From assembly GCF_039539445.1 (NCBI RefSeq), contig NZ_BAABDD010000006.1:219968-283967 (forward strand): a DNA stretch of 64,000 bases, written 5' to 3'. This DNA is from Salinactinospora qingdaonensis. GTDB taxonomy: Bacteria > Actinomycetota > Actinomycetes > Streptosporangiales > Streptosporangiaceae. Positions 46,027 to 54,030 of this stretch are shown piece after piece; the stretch's first letter is position 1; every line of letters begins with the position of its first letter. Under the pieces are notes generated by a model that saw only the letters and a program-made list of their open reading frames with translations, had not been told where the DNA came from and did not search any database. The translations under genes were made by a program, and so were the position numbers.

Positions 46027-46105
46027 CATAGTTTTCCCAGTTCACTGGGGTTATCCCGCTAGTCGTCCACAATCGCCACCGCAGTTGTCCACAGAGTTAT
46101 CCACA
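46006..46105. promoter_or_regulatory. Cluster of four DnaA boxes behind crgA
   Basis: TTGTCCACA at 46006-46014 and 46085-46093, TTATCCACA at 46097-46105 and the near-match TCGTCCACA at 46063-46071 all point the same way within 100 bp. TTGTCCACA is the preferred actinobacterial form. This could be a DnaA-titration or replication-control site near the chromosome origin, or could regulate crgA. Confidence 0.75.
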
Positions 46106-46179
46106 AGCTGTGGGCATGGTGGCGACGTATGTCCGATTTCGGTTCGGTCGCGGCGTGGTCAGCGGATACGCCGCCCCGA

Positions 46180-46230
46180 ACACACAGGGCGGCCCGGGGT
46201 CCAGCAGAAGCCCCGGGCCGCCCTGTGTGT
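46180..46230. terminator. Bidirectional terminator between crgA and the rhomboid gene
   Basis: A perfect 20-bp stem (46180-46199 with 46211-46230) with an 11-nt loop lies between the convergent crgA and rhomboid genes. No T tract is present on either side, yet the stem is very strong. Confidence 0.75.
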
Positions 46231-46264
46231 GTCATTGTGTGTCGTGGGCGTGGTCGGCTGTTGC

Positions 46265-47143
46265 TCAGGCGCCGGTGAGCGCCACTAGCCACCACACGAG
46301 GATCGCCGCCAGCACGAGTGCGTAGCCGGCGACCGCTGCCGTATGCGTGATCGTCTGTGCCCGCCCCCTGTCGCCGGCGGCAACGCCGACGGGCAGGTAA
46401 GCGTAGGCGGCAGCCAGCACGATCCCGCTGGCCAGCCCGCCGATGTGGGCAGTCCAGGCGATGCCGGGCACCAGGAAGGTGATCAGCAGGTTCACCACGA
46501 GCAAGCCCACGACGAACCGGATGTCCAGGCGCATCCGCCGCCCCAGGATCAAGATCGCCCCGAATATCCCGAAAATGGCGCCCGAAGCGCCAACTGATGC
46601 TTGGGCCGGGTCGACGAGTGCGCTGAGCACCGAACCGCCCACGGCGCTGAGTACCCACAGGGCCAGGAAGCGGACGTGGCCCAGCCAGCGTTCCAGCGGC
46701 GGGCCCAAGAGGTACATGGCGAAGCCGTTGAACAGCAGATGCATGATGTTGGCGTGCAAGAACGCCGAGGTCAGCAGCCGCTCCCATTGGCCGTTGTAGA
46801 CGAGACCCCCGCCCCACATGCTGAACCGGGCAGTGACCGTCCCACCAAGCAACTGCTGGACCACGAACCCGACGAGGATGAGCCCGATGATCCCCCACGT
46901 GACGTAGGGGTGAGTTGTGGGCTTGCCCCCGAACGGGGTGCGCGCCTGCCGGACCTCGCGGTTGCCCTTGGCCACACACTCCACGCAGTGGAACCCCACC
47001 GATGCCTGCACCATGCAGTCAGGACAGATCGGGCGGTCGCAGCGCACGCAGCGAACGTAGGTTTCCCGCTTGGGGTGGCGGAAGCAGGTGGGGACCGCCT
47101 CCGCTTCGGACGGTGGCTGGGTGGGAGACGAGGAGTCTGTCAT
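46265..47143 (-). CDS. Rhomboid-family intramembrane serine protease
   Basis: 292 residues from ATG at 47143. An N-terminal B-box-like zinc finger (CFRHPKRETYVRCVRCDRPICPDC..HCVEC) precedes six or more transmembrane helices. The catalytic serine lies in VGASGAIFG and the His partner in AHIGGLASG; 'FLHANIMHLLFNGFAMY' is the conserved oxyanion region. It cleaves membrane proteins within the bilayer; the substrate is unknown. The cyclophilin gene ends 12 bp upstream, so the two form an operon. Confidence 0.94.
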   Translation of the reverse strand: MTDSSSPTQPPSEAEAVPTCFRHPKRETYVRCVRCDRPICPDCMVQASVGFHCVECVAKGNREVRQARTPFGGKPTTHPYVTWGIIGLILVGFVVQQLLGGTVTARFSMWGGGLVYNGQWERLLTSAFLHANIMHLLFNGFAMYLLGPPLERWLGHVRFLALWVLSAVGGSVLSALVDPAQASVGASGAIFGIFGAILILGRRMRLDIRFVVGLLVVNLLITFLVPGIAWTAHIGGLASGIVLAAAYAYLPVGVAAGDRGRAQTITHTAAVAGYALVLAAILVWWLVALTGA

Positions 47144-47155
47144 CGACCGTGGTCC

Positions 47156-47683
<528 letters not shown>

Positions 47684-47962
47684 CTGGGTGCCTTTCCGTC
47701 GTTTTCGCTTACGGCCTCCACGTTACCGGGCACTTCTCCGCCAAGGGACTGTCTCGGACGCCCACGCGCTCCGGTTCGCCCCGAACGGACGTGTCGCGTG
47801 TCACGGCGTGGCGTGTCCTGATTCGGGGAGATATGTTGCAAAACATAAGGTCAACGGTACGACCCGAAGCGCACCACGAACGCGCCCCCACGTACTGGTC
47901 GCATACTGGGTGGGGAAGCGGGCAGGGTGTAGAGGAACCCTTACAGGTAAGGAGGTCGACAC

Positions 47963-48547
47963 GTGGCCATCACGTTGCAGCGTCGTAAGGTCAACAACGA
48001 GACAGAGGCGGCGATCGCGCGGCTACAGGAGTTCGCGCGAGAGCAGGCCGAGCGGCTTGGGCCTTACGCCGACCAGGCCAGGCACACAGCGGCGCACGGA
48101 TTCCGCCAGGCCCGCGGTTGGACCGCCCCACGGCTGGAGACCGCCGCAGATCGTGTCGAGGACACAGTGGCCCCCCGAGTTGCTGACCTCCTCAACGCGG
48201 CTGCCCAGCGGGTGGACCCGCGTCCCGTCAAGCAGGGCTGGATCTCCCTCAAGCGTGGGGGGCGGCGCCGGCCGCGCGCAGCCGTCATCCTCGGAGCGAG
48301 CGCGGTCACGGCCGCGGCGGTCTACGGTGCGCTGCGCCTGCGCCAAATGACGCAGGAGGCCGAGTGGCAGAACAACCTCAACAACGCGCGCGAGCAGGTG
48401 CGCGAGACAAAGGGCCAACTCGCCACGAAGGCCAAGGAGACCCAGCACCGGCTGCGGAGCATGGGCCGTAAGACCACGGAAGAAGAGGCCGAGGCCGAAA
48501 GCGGCCCGGAATCTACCAGTGAACTCAATGGGCGGGTGACGAGCTAA
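47963..48547 (+). CDS. DUF5324 family protein
   Basis: 194 residues from a GTG at 47963 with an excellent AAGGAGGT. An amphipathic, helical N-terminal part (LGPYADQARHTAAHGFRQARGW, RVEDTVAPRVADLLNAAAQRVD) is followed by one hydrophobic helix (AAVILGASAVTAAAVYGAL) and a charged coiled-coil tail. This arrangement matches the DUF5324 family of actinobacteria, whose role is unknown. It ends in a strong hairpin at 48591. Confidence 0.85.
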   Translation: MAITLQRRKVNNETEAAIARLQEFAREQAERLGPYADQARHTAAHGFRQARGWTAPRLETAADRVEDTVAPRVADLLNAAAQRVDPRPVKQGWISLKRGGRRRPRAAVILGASAVTAAAVYGALRLRQMTQEAEWQNNLNNAREQVRETKGQLATKAKETQHRLRSMGRKTTEEEAEAESGPESTSELNGRVTS

Positions 48548-48590
48548 CTCTCCCGCATGGAGCCGGCTGGCGATCGACACCTCGAACCGA

Positions 48591-48626
48591 CTGTGGCCCC
48601 GGAGGAACATTCCTCCGGGGCCACAG
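48591..48626 (+). terminator. Strong hairpin terminator after DUF5324 gene
   Basis: A perfect palindrome with 15 or more usable base pairs (CTGTGGCCCCGGAGG and its complement) lies 44 bases after the stop, between convergent genes. No T tract. Confidence 0.75.
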
Positions 48627-48671
48627 TCGTGACGGGCGGGCGCGGCGACGATACCCGCCGGTTCCCGCACG

Positions 48672-49301
48672 TCAGCCCTGCCGGTCCCATATCTGATTGC
48701 CGTGGTCCTTGATCAGCCGCACCGTGAAGGGGTAGCGCCAGTTCCACCCGATCGCGGCGGCGAAGCCGGCGATCGCCGGCAGGATGAACCACCCAACGAA
48801 CATGAACGCATAGACGACGAAGCCCACCCCGAGGGTGAGGACCCCGACAATGGGCACCGCCAGTGTCGCGATGAGGAAGTTGAGCTGGTAGTTGAGCGCT
48901 TCCAGAGCCTGGCGACGCACGTAGGGCGAAGTGTTGCCCTTCAGCAGCAGCGTGAGGAACGGCCCCAGAGCCAAGACGAAGTAGCCCGAGAAGTGGGTAC
49001 CCGCCGCCCACAGGCGCTCCTCTGAGGCAGGTTCGGCCCCCGTGGTGCTTTCAACCCCCAGGTCCTGCACGAGCGGCACCAAGTCGGCGCCGACCTTGGC
49101 GTTCATGGCGAGCTCGAGCCGGTGGTCGAACTCGTCATGGTCGAGTTGGCCCGCGCCGTAGGCGTCCTTGAGCATATCGGCGGCGAAGTCGCGTTCCTCG
49201 TCGGTGAGTCTGCGGGAGGCGGCCTGCCCCTTCCAGGCCGCCGGCCCCCGGCGCCGGTCGTCTCCCGGCCTGGGAGCGGGAGTCGGGTCGTACACAGCCA
49301 C
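48672..49301 (-). CDS. DUF1707 and DUF4870 (Tic20-like) membrane protein
   Basis: 209 residues from the GTG at 49301, chosen because AAGGAGG lies just upstream; a longer start at ATG 49334 lacks one. The DUF1707 motif 'LTDEERDFAADMLKDAYGAGQLDHDEFDHRLELAM' is near the N-terminus. The second half has three or four hydrophobic helices with 'SPYVRRQALEALNYQLNF', the DUF4870 signature. Function unknown. Confidence 0.87.
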   Translation of the reverse strand: MAVYDPTPAPRPGDDRRRGPAAWKGQAASRRLTDEERDFAADMLKDAYGAGQLDHDEFDHRLELAMNAKVGADLVPLVQDLGVESTTGAEPASEERLWAAGTHFSGYFVLALGPFLTLLLKGNTSPYVRRQALEALNYQLNFLIATLAVPIVGVLTLGVGFVVYAFMFVGWFILPAIAGFAAAIGWNWRYPFTVRLIKDHGNQIWDRQG

Positions 49302-49572
49302 ATGCCCTCCTTGCCACATCAGCGGTGAGGCCACCGCGTGTGGTTACGCCAGAAGCCCTACTTCCATCATGCGTGGGCACGGCCCGCGATGGCTAAGACA
49401 TCGCCCCTGAATGCCCCCTGATTTCACTCGGGGGCGCCCCTCATGCGGCCCCCGACTCCCGCCGAACACGCCCGTCGCTCTTCCCTCGCCGCAGCGGATG
49501 TGCCCAGGGAAGACCCAGCCAAGGAAAGGCCATTTTCTGTTACAATCCAGCTACCCAATGTGACTGCATGAT
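49302..49572. promoter_or_regulatory. Promoter region with extended -10 element
   Basis: Between divergent genes. TGTTACAAT at 49538-49546 is an extended -10 (TGn-TACAAT) about 26 bases before the 49573 start; no good -35 accompanies it, which is usual for extended -10 promoters. Confidence 0.5.
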
Positions 49573-49830
49573 ATGGATAACACTATTCCTGAGCACGAGA
49601 ACGACGAGCTCGCGCGCCTCAGCACGGAGTTTCCCGGTTGGCACATCTGGCGCAGCGTCGACAAGCATGGCAACACAGCGGCGTGGGTAGCGACGAACCG
49701 CCGAGACGACGGCTACTCCCCCACCCTGCACGAGGACACCGCCGAGCGGCTCGAAACGGTACTGCGGCACCCCCCGCGCGGTTACGCTCGGCCGGTCAAC
49801 CCGCCGCGTAGCGCGACGGGGGCACCATGA
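49573..49830 (+). CDS. Small conserved actinobacterial protein, unknown
   Basis: 85 residues from ATG at 49573. 'LSTEFPGWHIWRSVDKHGNTAAWVATNRR' and 'SPTLHEDTAERLETVL' form a pattern that I recognise as common in short actinomycete proteins encoded near XRE-DUF397 type regulators. Its function is unknown. Its stop overlaps the start of the next gene (ATGA), implying translational coupling. Confidence 0.75.
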   Translation: MDNTIPEHENDELARLSTEFPGWHIWRSVDKHGNTAAWVATNRRDDGYSPTLHEDTAERLETVLRHPPRGYARPVNPPRSATGAP

Positions 49831-50117
49831 GTGACCCCCCAAGGCAGTTGACATCGGCAGAACTCGCCAGGCTCGTGGAGCCGGGCGCGATCCGGGTCGA
49901 GGTCACCCCCGACGCGACCACAGTCATCCTGCACCTCGGCCCCCGCGAACCGCTGGTGTTCACCCCCAACGGCGCCAACGCCAAGGACGCCACCGACATC
50001 GCCCGCAAGCTCGCAGCGGCCGGGCACTACTTGAGCGTGCTGCTATCTTCGCCGGCCGAGCGGCAGCGGGCCGCCGAAGGGTTAGCCAACGCCCACTGGA
50101 TGAAGCCGCAACGTTAG
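49827..50117 (+). CDS. Small hypothetical protein coupled to the preceding gene
   Basis: 96 residues from ATG at 49827, overlapping the upstream gene by 4 bp. 'LTSAELARLVEPGAIRVEVTPDATTVILHLGPREPLVF' suggests a beta-rich fold followed by a helix (DIARKLAAAGHYLSVLL). I do not recognise a family. Overlap with a conserved neighbour supports its reality. Confidence 0.68.
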   Translation: MSDPPRQLTSAELARLVEPGAIRVEVTPDATTVILHLGPREPLVFTPNGANAKDATDIARKLAAAGHYLSVLLSSPAERQRAAEGLANAHWMKPQR

Positions 50118-50129
50118 GGGCTGTTTTTC

Positions 50130-50232
50130 GGAAGGGCGGCGAGGGCCGGCGGTGGGCACAAGCGGGTGAGCGCCTCCACAGGCTGCCGAGATCGCGCAGC
50201 GATCGAGGCACGAACGAAGAACATCCCCACAA
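50130..50232 (+). repeat. REP-like dispersed repeat, copy F
   Basis: GGAAGGGCGGCGAGGGCCGG, GGGTGAGCGCCTCC, GAGATCGCGCAGCGATCGAG and GAACATCCCCAC occur in order. The first module is nearly identical to part of the 10-kb array (10054-10079); the whole parallels copy A. It lies between convergent genes. Confidence 0.8.
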
Positions 50233-50371
50233 CCCAGCCGTCCGAAAAACAACAACCTAGCTGGAGCAACACCGGGACGGGCACCGCAGCGAAAGGGGCA
50301 TCGTGCGGTTACCCTCGGCGTCGGCGCGCCCGCCATGCGCCGTGGGCCCTGACGCGGCCCACCGTGCCCCC

Positions 50372-50782
50372 TCAATCGGCCTGCCGCCAGTGCGGCACGT
50401 CTCCGGCCGCAAGACCGCGATAGTCGGGCGCGCCCTCCAGATCGGTCTCCGAGCCGCCGGGCGCATAGGTCACAATGAGCCGCAACGGCCGCCACGTCGT
50501 GTTGTACGTCGAGTGTTCCTCGTTGACGGGGATGCGCACCAGATCCCCTTCGGTGATGGCGAAGGGGCCCTCGTCACCGACTGTCTGCTCGCCGCGGCCC
50601 GAGACCACATAGATCAGCTCCTCGGAGCGGGGGTGGCGGTGCCGGGCGTGCCCCTTGCCCGGGTTGACGATCACTTCTCCCTGGGTGACCGCGGTACCGG
50701 GGACGGTGTCGGGGGTCACGAACCATTTGATCGCGCCCCAGTCGAAGCTGATGCCGGGGATGTCGTCGGGGTGGATGTGCAT
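50372..50782 (-). CDS. Cupin-domain protein
   Basis: 136 residues from ATG at 50782 with AGGAG seven bases upstream. The two cupin motifs are visible: 'GKGHARHRHPRSEELIYVVSGRGE' (His/His/Glu metal ligands) and 'VRIPVNEEHSTYNT' (third His). It is the last gene of a three-gene minus-strand operon with the PEP-hydrolase-like and UPF0261 genes (51 bp from the former). It may bind a small carboxylic metabolite made or sensed by them; this is inference. Confidence 0.87.
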   Translation of the reverse strand: MHIHPDDIPGISFDWGAIKWFVTPDTVPGTAVTQGEVIVNPGKGHARHRHPRSEELIYVVSGRGEQTVGDEGPFAITEGDLVRIPVNEEHSTYNTTWRPLRLIVTYAPGGSETDLEGAPDYRGLAAGDVPHWRQAD

Positions 50783-50832
50783 CCGTGCTCTCCTGTTCGA
50801 GGCGGGGCTGTCTCGGCGGGTCTTGGACGGTT

Positions 50833-51654
50833 TCAGCTTCGGACGTGCTTGAAAGCGCGGATCTGGCCGGTGATCGCTTGCTCGGTGGGCAGCCGCTCCA
50901 CCGACGAGGCGCCGAAGAACCCGGCCACCCCTGTCGCGCGCTCCAGCACGTAGCGGGCATCCTCTGGCTCGGCGATGGGGCCGCCATGACATAGCACGAT
51001 GATGTCGGCCCGCACCTCCACCGCGGCGTCACGCATCTCCTGCACCCGCTGCGTCGCCTCGTCCAAGGTGAGTGCGGTGGCCGCGCCGATGCTGCCCTTC
51101 GTGGTCAACCCCACGTGGGGGACCAAGACGTCGGCGCCGGCCCGGGCCATGGCGCGGGCCTGATCGGCGTCGAACACGTAGGGGGCGGTGAGCAGATCCC
51201 GCTGGGCCGCTTGGCGGATCATCTCCACCTCCAGGTCGAACCCCATCCCGGTCTCTTCAAGGTTCTGGCGAAACACCCCGTCGTAGAGGCCGACCGTGGG
51301 GAAGTTCTGCACGCCACAGAACCCCATGCGGGCCAGCTCGTCGAGGAACACCGGCATTATCCGGAACGGATCGGTACCGCAGACTCCGGCGAGTACGGGT
51401 GTGTCACGCACCACCGGCAGCACCTCGGCGGCCATATCGACCACGACCTGGTTGGCGTCGCCGTAGGGCAGCAACCCCGCCAGCGACCCCCGCCCGGCCA
51501 TCCGGTAACGGCCCGAGTTGTAGATGATGATCAGGTCCGTACCGCCGGCTTCAGCGCACTTGGCGCTGAGCCCGGTCCCGGCGCCCGCCCCGATGATCGG
51601 TTCGCCACGATCGATGGCCGCCCGCAGCCGGGTGAGCGCTTCCTTCCTGTTCAT
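50833..51654 (-). CDS. Phosphoenolpyruvate hydrolase-family TIM-barrel protein
   Basis: 273 residues from ATG at 51654, overlapping the upstream gene by 4 bp. 'GAGAGTGLSAKCAEAGGTDLIIIYNSGRYRMAGRGSL', 'LAGVCGTDPFRIM', 'VQNFPTVGLYDG' and 'VLCHGGPIAEPEDA' are characteristic of the PEP-hydrolase-like family (COG5564), a TIM barrel often fused or paired with UPF0261/Tm-1 proteins. The true substrate is not established. Pairing with the upstream UPF0261 gene is the typical arrangement. Confidence 0.88.
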   Translation of the reverse strand: MNRKEALTRLRAAIDRGEPIIGAGAGTGLSAKCAEAGGTDLIIIYNSGRYRMAGRGSLAGLLPYGDANQVVVDMAAEVLPVVRDTPVLAGVCGTDPFRIMPVFLDELARMGFCGVQNFPTVGLYDGVFRQNLEETGMGFDLEVEMIRQAAQRDLLTAPYVFDADQARAMARAGADVLVPHVGLTTKGSIGAATALTLDEATQRVQEMRDAAVEVRADIIVLCHGGPIAEPEDARYVLERATGVAGFFGASSVERLPTEQAITGQIRAFKHVRS

Positions 51655-52886
51655 TGGCCCTCTCCACGTTTCTCGATCAGCATGTGCAGTCGGTCGGCCA
51701 TCGCCACCGCGAAGGCGGGATCGTTGATGTGGCGGTCGAGTTCGATGAACTCCACATCACCGCCGGCCAGGGCGGTGTGCGCGGCCTCACGGCAGCGCTG
51801 GTCGGCCGCCGGGTCGTGGAACGGCATCCCCTCGGCGTCCAGGGCGGACACGCCACGCAGCGGCCAGAACAGCGCGGTCGGCCCCGCGGCGTCGTGTAAC
51901 CGCTGCCCCACGATCTCGCCCAACTCGGTCATCTCGGTGGCGCTGGTGCGCATGAGCGTGACGGTGGGGTTGTGCTCGTAGAGGGTGCGTTCGGCGAAAC
52001 GCTCCGGGACGGTGTCTTTAGGGCCGAAGTTGACCATATCCAGCGCACCGGGCGCGACCACCTGGGGCAGGCGGCGCCGTCCCGCGGCCCGCAACCGGTC
52101 AGGGCCGGCCGACAGCACCCCGCCGACGAGTTCGTCGGCCAATTCCGTGGTGGTCAGATCCAGCACGCCGTGCAGGAGTCCACTCTCGGCCAGCGACTCC
52201 AGGGCGCGCCCACCGGCACCCGTGGCGTGGAACACCAAAACCTCGTAACCGAGCTCTTCCAACCGGGCGCGGGCGGCTTCCACCGCGGGAGTGGTGACGC
52301 CGAACATGGAGGCGGCGACCAGGGGAGCTGTGGGGCGCTCAGAGGGGGCGGGGCGCGCGTACTCGCGGGCCATGCCCACGATCGCGGCGGCGGCGTTGCC
52401 CAAGATCCGTTCGGAGACGCGGTTCACTCCGGCGATGTCGACGACGCTGTACATCACCGTGACGTCCTTGGCGCCGACGTAGGGTGCGACGTCGCCGGAG
52501 GCCATCGTGGACACCAGCAGCTTGGGAACACCCAGCGGGAGGTCGCGCACGGCGCGCGCGGCGATCGAGGAACCTCCGCTGCCGCCGACGGCGAGCACGG
52601 CGTCGCCGCGTCCCTCGTCGATCAGCCGCTCGACGATCCGGGCGGCACCTTCTCCCATGAGGCGTACCGCTTCGCCGCGATCGCCGGCGGCGCGCAGCCC
52701 TGCGACGTCGGCTCCGGCCGCGGCTGCCACCTCGTCGTGAGCGACGTCGGGGGTGATGCCGACCGGTTCGCCCACCCCGGCGTCGATGGCGCGTACGCCG
52801 CACCCCAACTCACCGATGCGGTCGCGTAGCCACGTGTACTCGACGCCTTTGGTGTCGAATGTCCCCACGAGTAGCACAGTGGGCAT
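51651..52886 (-). CDS. UPF0261 / Tm-1-like ATP-binding protein
   Basis: 411 residues from ATG at 52886 with GGAGGTGAGTTGAC upstream. 'VLLVGTFDTKGVEYTWLRDRI' opens the protein as in the Tm-1 family; 'AVGGSGGSSIAARAVRDLPLGVPKLLVSTMASGDVAPYVGAKD' is the conserved ATP-binding part, and 'VFHATGAGGRALESL' follows. The plant Tm-1 homologue binds a viral replicase, but the bacterial role is unknown. It leads a tightly coupled operon with the PEP-hydrolase-like and cupin genes. Confidence 0.9.
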   Translation of the reverse strand: MPTVLLVGTFDTKGVEYTWLRDRIGELGCGVRAIDAGVGEPVGITPDVAHDEVAAAAGADVAGLRAAGDRGEAVRLMGEGAARIVERLIDEGRGDAVLAVGGSGGSSIAARAVRDLPLGVPKLLVSTMASGDVAPYVGAKDVTVMYSVVDIAGVNRVSERILGNAAAAIVGMAREYARPAPSERPTAPLVAASMFGVTTPAVEAARARLEELGYEVLVFHATGAGGRALESLAESGLLHGVLDLTTTELADELVGGVLSAGPDRLRAAGRRRLPQVVAPGALDMVNFGPKDTVPERFAERTLYEHNPTVTLMRTSATEMTELGEIVGQRLHDAAGPTALFWPLRGVSALDAEGMPFHDPAADQRCREAAHTALAGGDVEFIELDRHINDPAFAVAMADRLHMLIEKRGEGQ

Positions 52887-53110
52887 GTCAACTCACCTCC
52901 GTCCTGGTCGCTACAGCCGTATGCCGCGCCTCCCGGTCCGCTGCCGGTGCCGCTGGCAAGCGGCGGACCGGCGTGCCGGCGTTTCGCGGGAGTGTTGTGA
53001 GGTGGTCCTACCCCACGGTAGGTGAAGCTAAGAATACGGCTGTCGGAGACGTGGGTGACTGAGCGTGACGGGGTGTGTCACGGGAGCCCGCCGAGGCGGG
53101 GCGGAGCTGC

Positions 53111-53157
53111 CGCCCGATCGGGGCCGGCCCTCCCCCAGGGCCGACCCCGATCGGGCG
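53111..53157. terminator. Strong orphan hairpin between divergent operons
   Basis: A 21-bp stem with one mismatch (53111-53131 with 53137-53157) and loop CCCCC, on the scale of an rRNA or operon terminator. It lies between two divergent start sites, so no annotated gene ends here. Confidence 0.7.
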
Positions 53158-53549
53158 AGCACGACAGATTTTCTCTCAAACAATTCTTCGCGACCATTTC
53201 CATACCGCTGAACATATGAGCCAATAAATAGTCAAGCACAACCAAAACAGGCACACTCACAACGGAACACAGCGAACCCTGAGCGCCTCACACCCACCCA
53301 GCGCCACGTTCGCTCTGCACCCCACACGAGCCGCATCACCCCAAAAAGCGCAGCACACCGCCAAATCAGGATCATTTTCACCATCGTCAGAATAAGAAAA
53401 TTATTCACAGGATTGCCAGCCACATTTTCAGTGGTATATTCATTTCTAGCTCCGACGGTGTCGCATCCTCTCAACATCACCCACCAACACGCCATTTCAA
53501 AACTCCCCATAGTTCGCAACCCCTCTTTCAACCGTCACAGGGAGTTTTC
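53158..53549 (+). promoter_or_regulatory. AT-rich leader with sigma-70-like promoter of the biosynthetic cluster
   Basis: About 390 bp with clearly lower GC than its surroundings and no gene. TTGCCA at 53413-53418 and TATATT at 53435-53440, spaced 16 bp, form the best -35/-10 pair in the window, leaving a leader of about 100 nt before the first cluster gene. Such AT-rich DNA would also attract Lsr2-type silencers. Confidence 0.55.
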
Positions 53550-53999
53550 ATGGACTTCGCGATGTCGCGCGATGATCGGGAAACATTCCTCGCCGAGGCG
53601 CGCGTCGGGATTCTTGGCGTTACCGACCTGCGCGGGGAGCACGGCCCGGTTTTGGCCCCGGTGTGGTATTCCTACGAGCCCGGCGGAGAGCTCGTCGTCA
53701 CCACAGGCCGCACCTCGCTGAAAGGGCGGCTCATCAGGCAGGCGGGACGGTTCAGTCTGTGCGTCCAAGACGAGACCCCGCCCTACCGCTACGTCAGCGT
53801 CGAAGGCCCCGCGACGTTTGAAGACCACGTCGCCCCCGCCGAGCGCGCGGCGCTGGCCCACCGTTATCTCGACCCCGAGACCGCGGCGGCCTACCTCGAC
53901 GCCACCAAAGAGCAACTCACCACCGATGTCACCTTCCGAATGCGCCCCCAACGATGGCGGACAGCCGACTTCAGCCAGTTCGCGAAAGGGTTCAGCTAG
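53550..53999 (+). CDS. Pyridoxamine 5'-phosphate oxidase-fold protein of the cluster
   Basis: 149 residues from ATG at 53550 (an in-frame ATG at 53562 is possible). 'EARVGILGVTDLRGEHGPVLAPVWYSYEPGGELVVTTGRTSLKGRLI' and 'YRYVSVEGPATFED' are the split-barrel flavin-binding pattern. In this position, 31 bp before the NRPS gene, it is probably a tailoring oxidoreductase that uses FMN or F420. The fold alone does not define the reaction. Confidence 0.85.
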   Translation: MDFAMSRDDRETFLAEARVGILGVTDLRGEHGPVLAPVWYSYEPGGELVVTTGRTSLKGRLIRQAGRFSLCVQDETPPYRYVSVEGPATFEDHVAPAERAALAHRYLDPETAAAYLDATKEQLTTDVTFRMRPQRWRTADFSQFAKGFS

Positions 54000-54030
54000 C
54001 CCGCCCGCTCCGTGCCGGAAGGAACACGAC

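Noticed and set aside
53022..53219. 65-codon frame over the orphan hairpin
   Set aside because: No ribosome binding site and the middle is the translation of the inverted repeat.
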